A stretch of DNA of 64,000 nucleotides from assembly GCF_013694105.1 (NCBI RefSeq), contig NZ_JACEFG010000002.1:186001-250000 (forward strand), read 5' to 3'. A program made the translations under genes and the position numbers. The DNA is from Halobacillus locisalis (lineage in GTDB: Bacteria > Bacillota > Bacilli > Bacillales > Halobacillaceae). The notes under the pieces were generated by a model. That model worked only from the letters and a program-made list of their open reading frames with translations, made no database searches and was not told where the DNA came from. This document shows, one piece after another, positions 24,915 through 32,839 of this stretch (position 1 is its first letter; each line of letters starts with the position of its first letter).

Positions 24915-25163
24915 AAACTTATCTCCTTTATGCTTTTTTAGGGCAGTCATGAGGAAGCTCTTAGGGGCACCCAAACCCATTATATCGGGATTTGCGGGGC
25001 GTTGAGTACCCTTTATGGAAAAAGAGGAAATAAGTGGTATAATTATGCTTGTGCTTTTCCTGCCAAAGAAGCATTGATAAATCAAACCAACTATGAATAC
25101 GCTTACATTAATGGTAAAATAGAAGTGTAGACAAGTTCTCATCAATTATGGGAGGGTTACCGA

Positions 25164-25592
25164 ATGACGATAAAAATGCTCGTCGCTTTTGATGGTAGTG
25201 AGTTGAGTAAACAGGCCCTGGCCGAAGTGAGAAATCAGGCCGTCAATGCAGAGGATAAAGAAGTGCACATCGTTCAAGTAGCCAATCCGGCAGGCCCGTC
25301 CACGTTCGCTGCGGTGTCCCGCGAGATATCCAAAGAGATGGCCGAGACGCTGGAAGGGGATATGGAAGAGGTCAAAAAAGAGCTGGTGCAGGAGGATTAC
25401 CGCGTCATCACGAAGGTGATCGTCGGTAAAGATAACCCAGGAGTCGCGATTTGTGAATATGCCAAAGAACAGGACATGGATTTGATCATCATCGGAAACC
25501 GTAAACTGGGCAATGTGAAACGCCTCTTCCTCGGAAGTGTCAGTAACAATGTCGTGCAGAATGCGCCATGTCCGGTGCTGGTGATGAAGTAA
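25164..25592 (+). CDS. Universal stress protein UspA family
   Basis: This 142-residue protein has the Usp pattern: IKMLVAFDGSELSKQAL at the N-terminus and DLIIIGNRKLGNVKRLFLGS with the nucleotide-binding loop, ending VSNNVVQNAPCPVLVMK. One glycine of the usual loop is Lys. Family members bind ATP or respond to stress and starvation. GGAGGG precedes the ATG. A remnant of a second copy of this gene's end lies at 26499-26569. Confidence 0.9.
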   Translation: MTIKMLVAFDGSELSKQALAEVRNQAVNAEDKEVHIVQVANPAGPSTFAAVSREISKEMAETLEGDMEEVKKELVQEDYRVITKVIVGKDNPGVAICEYAKEQDMDLIIIGNRKLGNVKRLFLGSVSNNVVQNAPCPVLVMK

Positions 25593-25603
25593 CCTATTGA
25601 TGG

Positions 25604-25637
25604 GATCAAGGATGCAACGTCCTTGGTCTTTTTTTGT
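25604..25637 (+). terminator. Terminator of the Usp gene
   Basis: GATCAAGGA-loop-TCCTTGGTC is followed by TTTTTTT. Confidence 0.85.
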
Positions 25638-25664
25638 TAAAGTAAAATCGGAGGAGGTGTCCAA

Positions 25665-26489
25665 ATGGAAGACGCAATACCGTTACTGAAGCGAGCCGTA
25701 CAATACCAGATCGAACTCAGCCACACCCCATTCAGAGAAGAATTCATCGACGGCGCCGTTCCGATGCTGTGGCAAGGCGAAAGGCAAGCAGGCAATATTG
25801 TCACGATCGGCACAAACCCGACGGCTAAAGAGTTTCTCACCACCGACCTCACCATCGCAAAAGACGGCCAGTCCCAACCGTTCACAGATGCGGGTGAGCA
25901 CGCCCTCGAGCATTACCTCAAGAACGACCACAAGCTAAAGCAAACCATTGACTATTATGACACCTACTTCAAACGGGATACGACGTACCGCCAATGGTTC
26001 GGCAAACCGAACGGCGCCAAACTGGAAGGGTTCCTGAACGGCATGGGCGCTTCCTTCTACCCCACAAACTCCTACACCTCCGCCGTCCACGTCGACTATT
26101 TCCCTTTAGCCACCCGAAGGCAAATGGGAAAAATCAAAGGGAAAGACACCTTACTCGATGCTACCGAGACACGCGATTTACTCACCCGAACCTTGGATTT
26201 TTTACAACCTGACCTTGTAGTGGTTCTCGGCCTGGAACATTGCGGGCGGTTCCGGGACTTGAGCGGATGTAAGGTGGAATCCGTCGAAGGCTACCCTTCC
26301 GCGAGGTATCAAATCGGCTGTTACCAAAGACTCGGAGTGCCGCTCATCGGGCTTCATTTCAAACCTTCTGAAGTATTCCTTGGCCTTGGCGGAGGAGCGG
26401 ATGAGAATGGGCGGAATCATGGGACGTATGCGGGGGAAGAGGCGCTTCGGTTTATGGGGGAATCGATTGCTGCTTCAGAGAATTTATAG
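25665..26489 (+). CDS. Possible uracil-DNA-glycosylase-fold protein
   Basis: I do not recognise this 274-residue protein with certainty. The layout suggests the uracil-DNA glycosylase fold: strand NIVTIGTNPTAKEF (like the family's G-x-N-P loop), a central VHVDYFPLATR, and strand PDLVVVLGLEHCGRF, ending in GVPLIGLHFKPSEVFLGLGGG. UDG-fold proteins excise damaged bases, but catalytic residues are not assured here. GGAGG precedes the ATG. It is followed by the Usp remnant and a duplicate terminator. Confidence 0.5.
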   Translation: MEDAIPLLKRAVQYQIELSHTPFREEFIDGAVPMLWQGERQAGNIVTIGTNPTAKEFLTTDLTIAKDGQSQPFTDAGEHALEHYLKNDHKLKQTIDYYDTYFKRDTTYRQWFGKPNGAKLEGFLNGMGASFYPTNSYTSAVHVDYFPLATRRQMGKIKGKDTLLDATETRDLLTRTLDFLQPDLVVVLGLEHCGRFRDLSGCKVESVEGYPSARYQIGCYQRLGVPLIGLHFKPSEVFLGLGGGADENGRNHGTYAGEEALRFMGESIAASENL

Positions 26490-26498
26490 AGACGAGAC

Positions 26499-26569
26499 AC
26501 TGTGTTGGTGATGAAGATCAATAAACTCTATCTGTGATCAAGGATGCTTCTTCCTTGGTCTTCTTTTGT
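26499..26569 (+). pseudogene. Remnant of a second Usp gene end with its terminator
   Basis: CACTGTGTTGGTGATGAAG matches the last codons of the Usp gene at 25575-25589 (V-L-V-M-K). It is followed, as there, by GATCAAGGATGC-loop-TCCTTGGTC and a T-rich run. About 70 bases look duplicated. Confidence 0.5.
26536..26567 (+). terminator. Terminator, near-copy of the Usp terminator
   Basis: GATCAAGGA-TGCTTCT-TCCTTGGTC is followed by TTCTTTT. It probably ends transcription of the 25665 gene. Confidence 0.75.
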
Positions 26570-26692
26570 GGGAAGGGATCTGATCTATAAGGCCGTACGA
26601 AGGAATTTGTTAATGGATTTATCTTACTTACATATATTGATACAGAGATCACGGAGAATTGTTGTTGAGTCTAGAAGTGGAGGAAAAACAAA

Positions 26693-27553
26693 ATGGACCA
26701 TCATCTAAAGGAAATTCTGAAGCCTTTCTTATCTCCTAACGCACATGTTCTGGATTATTCCTTGCAGGAGAGAAAAGAATCGGGTAAAGGGGAGATATGT
26801 GAAGTTTTGGTCGCTTATGAATGGAGGGGTGATCATTATGTAGTTGTGTTGAATCACGACCAATCTGACTGGCGAGTGATCGGAACGATAGATGGCACTG
26901 GGAACTCTTTTTCCTATTTTCATCAACCCAGTGAGAACGTGCTGAAGATCGGGTGGGAAGAAGCTGGGGCTATTCATTATGAGAAAAAGGGGCGAGGCTA
27001 TGAAATCTGTAACATAGTACGCGATGATTGTACGTATCAACCTTTTGATAATCAGTCAGGCATTGATTTTTCCGCGTTGACCTATGTCTGTTCAGAGACG
27101 AAAAGGGATCCGCGACTGGAGGCGGCCATTGAAAAAGAGTTTGACGTAAAGCTCAGTGAAGTTAACATTCGGTACTTCTACAATAAAATCGACTTGAATG
27201 ATGATGGGATAGAAGAGGTGTTTGTTTACCTTGTCGGGCCTTTCGTTTGTGGAACAGGAGGGTGTAGCGCAGTTCTGTTCGGGCAAAAGGAAGGGGAATA
27301 CCTTCCGTTATCGAGGTTTTCCTTGGTGCGAAATCCTGTGATTGTAACAAATACAGTCACCAATGGATATAGAGATTTGATTATGTATGTGGCTGGCGGT
27401 GGAATCGAGAGCTTTTTTGCCCGCTTGTCCTATGATGGTTCAACCTATCCGCTGAATCCATCTGTTCAGCCTAAGGTGGAGGCGGGTACCAAGGTTGAGG
27501 GAGTTGCGATTGTAGCGGATGATCTAGCTGAAAATCCTGGCATAGGGAGATGA
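26693..27553 (+). CDS. Hypothetical protein with a calcium-loop-like motif
   Basis: This 286-residue protein has no signal peptide. Residues of about 1-110 look like a SMI1/immunity-type or unknown globular domain (HYVVVLNHDQSDWRVIGTID). The second half has a DLNDDGIEEVFVYL motif, an Asp-rich loop like those that bind calcium in FG-GAP-type or lysozyme-inhibitor-like repeats, and a Cys pair (FVCGTGGCS). GGAGG precedes the ATG. Function is unknown. It is convergent with the ferritin-like gene. Confidence 0.6.
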   Translation: MDHHLKEILKPFLSPNAHVLDYSLQERKESGKGEICEVLVAYEWRGDHYVVVLNHDQSDWRVIGTIDGTGNSFSYFHQPSENVLKIGWEEAGAIHYEKKGRGYEICNIVRDDCTYQPFDNQSGIDFSALTYVCSETKRDPRLEAAIEKEFDVKLSEVNIRYFYNKIDLNDDGIEEVFVYLVGPFVCGTGGCSAVLFGQKEGEYLPLSRFSLVRNPVIVTNTVTNGYRDLIMYVAGGGIESFFARLSYDGSTYPLNPSVQPKVEAGTKVEGVAIVADDLAENPGIGR

Positions 27554-27609
27554 GACACAATGAAAGGCCCCTTAGCTTTAAAGACAAGCCTCGGAACCTT
27601 TTACGTAAC

Positions 27610-28464
27610 TTATTCTCGACCGGCGCCTCTTTCAAAAGCGGCCAAATGATTCAGCGATGCATTGCGGAGCTGAGAAAATACGATCCGTGCATCGGCTGGA
27701 ACTTGATAGCTTAAGAATTTCTCATACATTGCGATATTCTCTTTCTCTGCTTGCACACCCGCTGCATAGGCTGCTTTCAGACTTTCCGGCGTTGTCACAT
27801 AATTCGTGGAGTCATCGACAGGTACAGGGGTTTGGTAACGGTCGAACAATGTATTCAATGCTTCGATATGACGCAGTTCTGCCTGCTGGATCCTTTCAAA
27901 CGTGCGAACCGTTCCGAAGTTGTTCAGCACATCGTCATAACGGGATTGTGCCAAATACTCATCTTGCATAGCGTACACGAGCGCTTCTGGAAAAGTAAGT
28001 GATTCAGCGTTCAACGCGCCTTTCGCTCCATAATCCTGCTCGTTTTGTCGATAAGAACAAGCATGCGACTGATTCATGAAGGAGAGGAACCATACAGCGT
28101 GGTTCTGTTCGTCCGCTGCCGCTCGGCGAAAAGTTTCTTTAATGGAAGAGTCGTCAGCTTGATCGGCAATATCCAAATAAAAATCGACCGTCTTCTGTTC
28201 GTCTCGAAAGGCAGCCTGTATGCCAGCTCGATACGTATTCGCGCATGGTTCGGTGATTTGCGGCTGTGGCTTCGCTCCTGTCAGTAAGGTATAAATACTC
28301 GAAAAAGCATCAAAATGATGTTGTTCATCGTTTCGAATTTCTTCTGTTTGTTCACGCTCAAACGAAGTGGGGGCGAGGTCTGCCAATTTTTCATAACAAG
28401 CGATGGCAGAGTACTCCCCGTTGATTGCCTTCTGGATGTCAGCGGCTAAGGTGTTCGTATTCAT
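27610..28464 (-). CDS. Tandem ferritin-like domain protein
   Basis: This 284-residue protein has two four-helix ferritin-like halves. The first has metal-ligand motifs EYSAIACYEKL, IRNDEQHHFDA, FRDEQKTVDFYLDIA and AADEQNHAVWF. The second has MQDEYLAQSRYDDVL, QQAELRHIEAL, VQAEKENIAMYEKFL and ASLNHLAAFER. Such proteins bind di-iron or di-manganese and act in peroxide handling, iron storage or as rubrerythrin relatives; no rubredoxin domain is present. The start ATG at 28464 has AAGGAGG upstream on the minus strand. Function is inferred only. Confidence 0.75.
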   Translation of the reverse strand: MNTNTLAADIQKAINGEYSAIACYEKLADLAPTSFEREQTEEIRNDEQHHFDAFSSIYTLLTGAKPQPQITEPCANTYRAGIQAAFRDEQKTVDFYLDIADQADDSSIKETFRRAAADEQNHAVWFLSFMNQSHACSYRQNEQDYGAKGALNAESLTFPEALVYAMQDEYLAQSRYDDVLNNFGTVRTFERIQQAELRHIEALNTLFDRYQTPVPVDDSTNYVTTPESLKAAYAAGVQAEKENIAMYEKFLSYQVPADARIVFSQLRNASLNHLAAFERGAGRE

Positions 28465-28502
28465 CGTCGGCCTCCTTGATGGTCATCACCCATAGCCTAT
28501 GC

Positions 28503-29135
28503 TTAAGGTTCGGAGGGCGTGTGTTCCACTAGCTCAGCCTGAACGATGATGCGGTGGGTGGGATTACGGATCGGATGGCACGTAATCAAGGTGATCGTTG
28601 AACCATCGGAAAAAGGTTCAAGAACGGAGACGTCCTCCGGTTTTACAAGAAAGGCATTTGTAACTTCGTATTGAAGCGGTCCTTCGTTCGTAGTGGCGAG
28701 TATGGTATCGCCTTTTTCTAGTTCATCCAGCCTATTAAACAAGCGACCGAATGAGTACCCACGGTGGGCGGCGAGTGCCGCATTGCCTTCTTGTCCGATG
28801 AAGGGCGTGCCCGTCAGGTGGCCGACCGCAGAGGCTAAACTTTCTTCAGTTGCTCCTTCTAGTATAGGAAGTTTCAACTCGATGGAGGGAATCTCTAAGG
28901 TGCCCATCATCTCATCAGGAAGCGGTGCAGCAGTCGTTGCGGCTTGGGCTTCCGACTCAAATACATCGGTTACGTCCTCCAGACTCTGCGCCGCAACTTG
29001 GGAGTCAGGGGAGAGGTGTTGCTCATATTGATCCACGAGCTCCGTTTGTTTCTTTTCCATATATTGATTTTCAACAAAGGGAAAGGCTAGTACACCAACG
29101 CCAATGACAACTAAGATTAATGAGACCCACTTCAT
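28503..29135 (-). CDS. srtD: Class D sortase
   Basis: This 210-residue transpeptidase has an N-terminal membrane anchor (VSLILVVIGVGVLAFPF) and the sortase barrel with catalytic His124 (AAHRG), Cys186 (TLITCHP) and Arg195 (THRIIVQAEL). Sortases cleave an LPxTG motif and link the protein to the cell wall. Its substrate is almost certainly the LPQTG protein encoded just upstream at 29192. It is the last gene of the tasA cluster. A terminator-like hairpin lies before it, so its expression may depend on read-through. Confidence 0.85.
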   Translation of the reverse strand: MKWVSLILVVIGVGVLAFPFVENQYMEKKQTELVDQYEQHLSPDSQVAAQSLEDVTDVFESEAQAATTAAPLPDEMMGTLEIPSIELKLPILEGATEESLASAVGHLTGTPFIGQEGNAALAAHRGYSFGRLFNRLDELEKGDTILATTNEGPLQYEVTNAFLVKPEDVSVLEPFSDGSTITLITCHPIRNPTHRIIVQAELVEHTPSEP

Positions 29136-29154
29136 ATGTAATCTCCTTTCGGTA

Positions 29155-29192
29155 ATAAAAAAGGAGGAGCATCTCGGATCGGATTCTCCTCT
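29155..29192 (-). terminator. Terminator-like hairpin between the LPQTG gene and the sortase
   Basis: On the minus strand GAGGAG at the end of the LPQTG gene pairs with CTCCTC, with an inner ATCCGATCCGAGAT, followed by CTTTTTT. Read-through or anti-termination would be needed to reach the sortase from upstream. Confidence 0.6.
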
Positions 29193-29887
29193 TACTCTCT
29201 TCTTTTGCGCATAACGGTTGTGGTGTAGAATCCGAGTCCCGTCATCAACAGGAATCCTCCAATTAGATAGTAAAGGGTTGGTGGTGCTTCGCCTGTTTGA
29301 GGGAGGCTACTACCGAATACGGATGACAGAATGGGTTTCTGATCCAAACTTTCTGTATCAACGGTTGTGACAGTTGTGGAATTTGACGTTTCTGCTACAA
29401 AATTCAGTTGGAGTGCTGTGGAAAGACCTTGAAATTCATTCCCTGACTCAGGAGGAAAGGAGACCTTAATAGTCAATTGTTCTTGTTGATCAATGGACAA
29501 TGGTCTTTCGGCTGTTAGGCCATGGAACCCGGATATTTTTCCACTGTATAATTCCTCTGAATCGACCATCACCAGCAACTCCAACTGATTGTAAAATGCT
29601 TTTTGGTTTTCTAAAGTATTTACAATATTTCCATCTTGTCGTTCAATTGTGTATTCCGTTATGTTGTGCCTTTCCGCAGATAAATGGTAAGTTAAGTCGT
29701 CATCTCTAATATTTTTTATGTCATAGTGTTTAGTTAAAGTATCACCTGGTTTGATGTTTTCAAATTTTAGTAGATGTTGATTAGCAGAGAATGTGATTTC
29801 TACTGAAGAATTTGTTGCATGCGCTGCGGGAACGAATAGAAAGGTGATAAGTATGAAAGCGAATGTTGTATAGATCATCTTATTCAT
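29192..29887 (-). CDS. LPQTG wall-anchored TasA/CalY-like protein
   Basis: This 231-residue protein has a signal peptide (ending near AHA at residue 24), a beta-sandwich domain with LKFENIKPGDTLTKHYDIKN as in TasA/camelysin proteins, and the sequence PPESGNEFQG matching EAGNEFQG of the TasA next door. The C-terminus is a full sortase signal: LPQTG at residues 195-199, a hydrophobic helix and the tail MRKRRE. It is likely the covalent wall anchor for the TasA fibre, an inference from domain and neighbours. AGGAGG precedes the ATG. Confidence 0.8.
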   Translation of the reverse strand: MNKMIYTTFAFILITFLFVPAAHATNSSVEITFSANQHLLKFENIKPGDTLTKHYDIKNIRDDDLTYHLSAERHNITEYTIERQDGNIVNTLENQKAFYNQLELLVMVDSEELYSGKISGFHGLTAERPLSIDQQEQLTIKVSFPPESGNEFQGLSTALQLNFVAETSNSTTVTTVDTESLDQKPILSSVFGSSLPQTGEAPPTLYYLIGGFLLMTGLGFYTTTVMRKRRE

Positions 29888-29916
29888 GGTATTCCTCCTT
29901 GTTCGGAGATATAAAG

Positions 29917-29941
29917 AGTGGGCATGTAAATCATGCCCACT
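29917..29941 (-). terminator. Hairpin after tasA
   Basis: AGTGGGCATG-loop-CATGCCCACT forms a ten-base perfect stem followed on the minus strand by CTTTATAT. It may thin out transcription after tasA so that more fibre subunit than anchor is made. Confidence 0.6.
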
Positions 29942-30001
29942 GCTTGGTATTGATAAATTTGATGTGATTAATTAGTTTGAGCTGCCAAATGTTGTACTAA
30001 T

Positions 30002-30706
30002 TTATTCCTCTAATGCGTTTAAATCTAAAACGTTCTCACCATCTTGGAAGTCTCTACCTTCTTGTTGAGAAGCTACGAATTTAAATTTGACATTCATTGC
30101 ATCACCTTGAAACTCGTTTCCTGCTTCTGTATCAAACTCAAGAGTGATTGTTACGGGGTCATTATCTGTTAAATCATTTAGATAAGCACCTATAGTGTCT
30201 GCACCAGCAGTTTCTTTTGGAAGGCTGCCATTTTGCTGGCCTCCAAGATACAAATCAGATTCCGCTTTTAGTTGTGCTAGAGTTCCAGTATAGGGTGTGT
30301 TCCCGTTTGTTGGAGTGATAGTCACGTTAATCATATCAGCAAAATCATCAGCGTAACTTTTTCCTGATGCACTATCATTTGTATAAAGGTTCTTTCCATC
30401 TTTAAATCCATTGTAATCGCCCAATATCTGTACTCTGTCTACTGACAAGGAACCAGTATTTGTTACCCTTATTTTTTTAGTGATTTTATCGCCCGGTTTA
30501 AAGTTTGTTAATTCCGTAGTAAATACTTTACTTCCAAGTACTCCAGACATATCATTTTTATAAAGTTCGATATCTAGTATTCCTGCAGCATAAGTATCTG
30601 TAGTTTCTTCTGTATCGGTGAACGCAGCATAAGTACCGCCACCTACTAAAGATAAACCAAGTGCTCCTGTCATTGCTCCCATTGCTAATTTCTTTTTCAA
30701 GCTCAT
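30002..30706 (-). CDS. tasA: TasA/CalY (camelysin) family matrix fibre protein
   Basis: This 234-residue secreted protein has the typical SipW-type signal: MSLKKKLAMGAMTGALGLSL followed by GGGTYAAFTDTEE, then the TasA domain (FTTELTNFKPGDKITKKIRVTN and EAGNEFQGDAMNVKFKFVA). TasA forms amyloid-like fibres of the biofilm matrix. AGGAGG precedes the ATG. It lies directly after sipW. It is shorter than the 261-residue TasA of Bacillus subtilis. Confidence 0.9.
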   Translation of the reverse strand: MSLKKKLAMGAMTGALGLSLVGGGTYAAFTDTEETTDTYAAGILDIELYKNDMSGVLGSKVFTTELTNFKPGDKITKKIRVTNTGSLSVDRVQILGDYNGFKDGKNLYTNDSASGKSYADDFADMINVTITPTNGNTPYTGTLAQLKAESDLYLGGQQNGSLPKETAGADTIGAYLNDLTDNDPVTITLEFDTEAGNEFQGDAMNVKFKFVASQQEGRDFQDGENVLDLNALEE

Positions 30707-30777
30707 TTGTTCTTCCTCCTCTAAAATTATGTTCTATTATATTTTGAACCCCTACTTATGTAAGGAATTTCAACGTT

Positions 30778-31353
30778 TTAGGTGGCCGAATTCTTCTTGA
30801 CCAGTTCTTTCTCAAATTGTTTAATGCCACCCCAGATTTGGTAGCCTGCATAGATAAGTAGTAACAAGCCGGGGATGATCATCAGTGCCAGACTTCCAGC
30901 TTTTGATGTGGCGTAACTCATTAAATATCCGGCATAAGGAATAGTGAAGTCAGCATATTGCCCAACGACATTCTGGGCGAGGACAGGCTCTGTGTCAGCG
31001 GCGTTGTTGTTGTCCCCTTTGGTTACATAGGAGACGGATTCTCCTGTTTTGGTCACATCAACCACACGGTGGGTGATCAAAGATTCATCTTTATTGAGAA
31101 AAGTTACGACATCCCCTTTGGATAGCGTGGATTTTTGTTCCTCTTCCAAAGGTTTTATAGCAATGATGGAACCTGTTTGAATCATCGGTTCCATGGATCC
31201 TGAAAGAACCGTCTTAATTTGGTGGCCGAACACTTCCGGCTCACCCCCTGAAGCTTTGGCTGATATGACGATGAACGTCATGGCAATCAAGGATATGAAT
31301 AGAATCACGTTAAGGGAGCTGCTCAACACCTTAAGCGTTTTTTTGAATGTCAT
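30778..31353 (-). CDS. sipW: Signal peptidase I, SipW (ER type)
   Basis: This 191-residue membrane peptidase has an N-terminal anchor, the serine box LSGSMEPMIQTGS with Ser53, and THRVV with His95 in place of the usual catalytic Lys. This Ser-His dyad marks the ER-type enzymes such as SipW. A C-terminal hydrophobic helix (LALMIIPGLLLLIYAGY) follows. SipW removes the signals of TasA and TapA. The start codon lies three bases after the stop of the upstream gene with GGAGG inside the overlap. Confidence 0.9.
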   Translation of the reverse strand: MTFKKTLKVLSSSLNVILFISLIAMTFIVISAKASGGEPEVFGHQIKTVLSGSMEPMIQTGSIIAIKPLEEEQKSTLSKGDVVTFLNKDESLITHRVVDVTKTGESVSYVTKGDNNNAADTEPVLAQNVVGQYADFTIPYAGYLMSYATSKAGSLALMIIPGLLLLIYAGYQIWGGIKQFEKELVKKNSAT

Positions 31354-31356
31354 GGA

Positions 31357-32610
31357 TTAATCCTCCGTATCTGATTTTTTGTCTTCTTTCTCTTTCTTCT
31401 CTTCCTTAGTCGGCGGAGCTTTCTCTGGAGGCTTTTCTTTCTTGGCCTCTTCCTTATCTGGTGGTGTCTCGGACTTTTCTTTTTCTTTAGGCGGTTCAGG
31501 AGCAGGTTCTTCTTTTTTCTCCTTCTTCGGTTCAGATGGTTTTGGCTCTTTCTTTTTAGCTGGAGGTGCCTTTTCCTCTTTTGGCGGATCATCTTTCGGT
31601 TTATCTTTAGGCTTTTCTTCTTTCTTTTCTGCCGGCTCTTCAGGCTGATCGGATGTATTTTCTTTCGTCGTCTCTTCAGGTGATTCAGCTTTTTCTTTGT
31701 TTTCTTTTTGTTTATCTAACTCTTTCTGTTTCTCCAGTTCTTCCTGCTTTTTCTTCTCCTCTTGTTTCAGGCGCTCTTTTTCTTTCAGCTCTTCTTTTTT
31801 CTGTTCTATTTTTTCATTCATCCTGAGGAGGTTTTGGCTGGCGTCGTTTAGCTTATCAATACGTTTCTGTGCTTTTTCTGTCCAATCTTTCTCTAATTGA
31901 AGGAAGTCTTCACTCCAATTGTCATTTCCACTCATAGCTGCTTTGAAAGAACGCTTAGTAGAAGAATTTGTTCTATATTGATCAGCTATATCGTTGCACT
32001 CCGCAATGATCCATGGGTGCAAAGACCAAGCTTCAGTGATTTTTTCTTTGAATAATAAAAGGATTTGATGCTTGTCCACCTCTAAACAATTTGGGTCGTA
32101 ATGTCTATAAGACTTTAAATCTTGAACGATGGTTCGGATCTCTTGAAGCTCTTTTTTGATTTGTTTGCCAAGGTTTTGGAACTCTTTTTGGTTTGCTTTT
32201 AATTGTGTCGCTTGACTTTGATAACTTCTTTCGGCTGTTTCGATTTCTTTTGATAACTGTTCTAACTCATCTATTGAAGGGTTTTCAGGTAATGTTGGCG
32301 AATGGGTAGTAATGGACATACTAGGTAATTTTCTGATTTTCTTTTCTATTTGAAGTAAAGCTTCGATGTGTGAAATTAAGTCAGAGAATTTCTTTTCGAT
32401 AGTAGAAGGAAAGACCGGGCACATCGACACCTGGGCATTCACTCTTTCAACATCACCGAAAGTGCTGTAAGTTTGTCCTGTAGCTTGAGCTGTTCCTGTA
32501 ATTAATAACGAACACATGGCTAGTCCAGTTGTTAACGATTTCGCTACTTTGATAGCTTCTTTTTGTTGGGCTTTTTTATCTCTGTTGCAACGAGTTGAAC
32601 GCTTCTCCAT
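31357..32610 (-). CDS. DUF4047/TapA-like secreted protein with a charged tail
   Basis: This 417-residue protein is the first gene of the tasA operon, where Bacillus subtilis has tapA. It has a signal of the SipW type (SLTTGLAMCSLLITGTAQAT then TYSTFGDVE) and helical coiled-coil segments through about residue 270. The last 140 residues are a low-complexity tail of Lys, Glu and Pro (for example PPKEEKAPPAKKKEPKPSE). DUF4047 proteins occur next to camelysin genes in the Bacillus cereus group, and I place it there tentatively. The tail could span or bind the wall. Confidence 0.6.
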   Translation of the reverse strand: MEKRSTRCNRDKKAQQKEAIKVAKSLTTGLAMCSLLITGTAQATGQTYSTFGDVERVNAQVSMCPVFPSTIEKKFSDLISHIEALLQIEKKIRKLPSMSITTHSPTLPENPSIDELEQLSKEIETAERSYQSQATQLKANQKEFQNLGKQIKKELQEIRTIVQDLKSYRHYDPNCLEVDKHQILLLFKEKITEAWSLHPWIIAECNDIADQYRTNSSTKRSFKAAMSGNDNWSEDFLQLEKDWTEKAQKRIDKLNDASQNLLRMNEKIEQKKEELKEKERLKQEEKKKQEELEKQKELDKQKENKEKAESPEETTKENTSDQPEEPAEKKEEKPKDKPKDDPPKEEKAPPAKKKEPKPSEPKKEKKEEPAPEPPKEKEKSETPPDKEEAKKEKPPEKAPPTKEEKKEKEDKKSDTED

Positions 32611-32641
32611 TGAGGGTAAGCCCTCCCTTCATTTACCTTTT

Positions 32642-32657
32642 GTTCTTTATAAAGAAC
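32642..32657. promoter_or_regulatory. SinR-like operator 1
   Basis: GTTCTTTATAAAGAAC is a perfect palindrome of two SinR half-sites (GTTCTYT). It lies 32 bases upstream of the tapA-like gene, near a possible -10 TATACT at about 32665. Confidence 0.65.
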
Positions 32658-32713
32658 TCATGTTGTGAGTATATATTCCAATTAAGGAAATGAAAACCTT
32701 TAAAAAAAGCTTT

Positions 32714-32729
32714 ATTCTTTATAGAGAAC
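32714..32729. promoter_or_regulatory. SinR-like operator 2
   Basis: ATTCTTTATAGAGAAC is a near-palindrome with one exact half-site (AGAGAAC, the reverse of GTTCTCT). A third half-site, AGAGAAC, lies at 32807-32813 just before the divergent GNAT gene. Confidence 0.6.
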
Positions 32730-32839
32730 AAACCAACCTCTGTTTTACTCTGTTTTCCTTCTAATTACTTACGATTATATTTAATTTATGAAAAATAAAC
32801 CTTTTTAGAGAACGCTTTATGACAGAGGAGGAGGATTCC

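Noticed and set aside
31379-31648. Ser/Phe/Gly-rich open frame opposite the tail of the TapA-like protein
   Set aside because: The composition is a mirror of the Lys/Glu/Pro codons on the other strand. It has no ribosome site.
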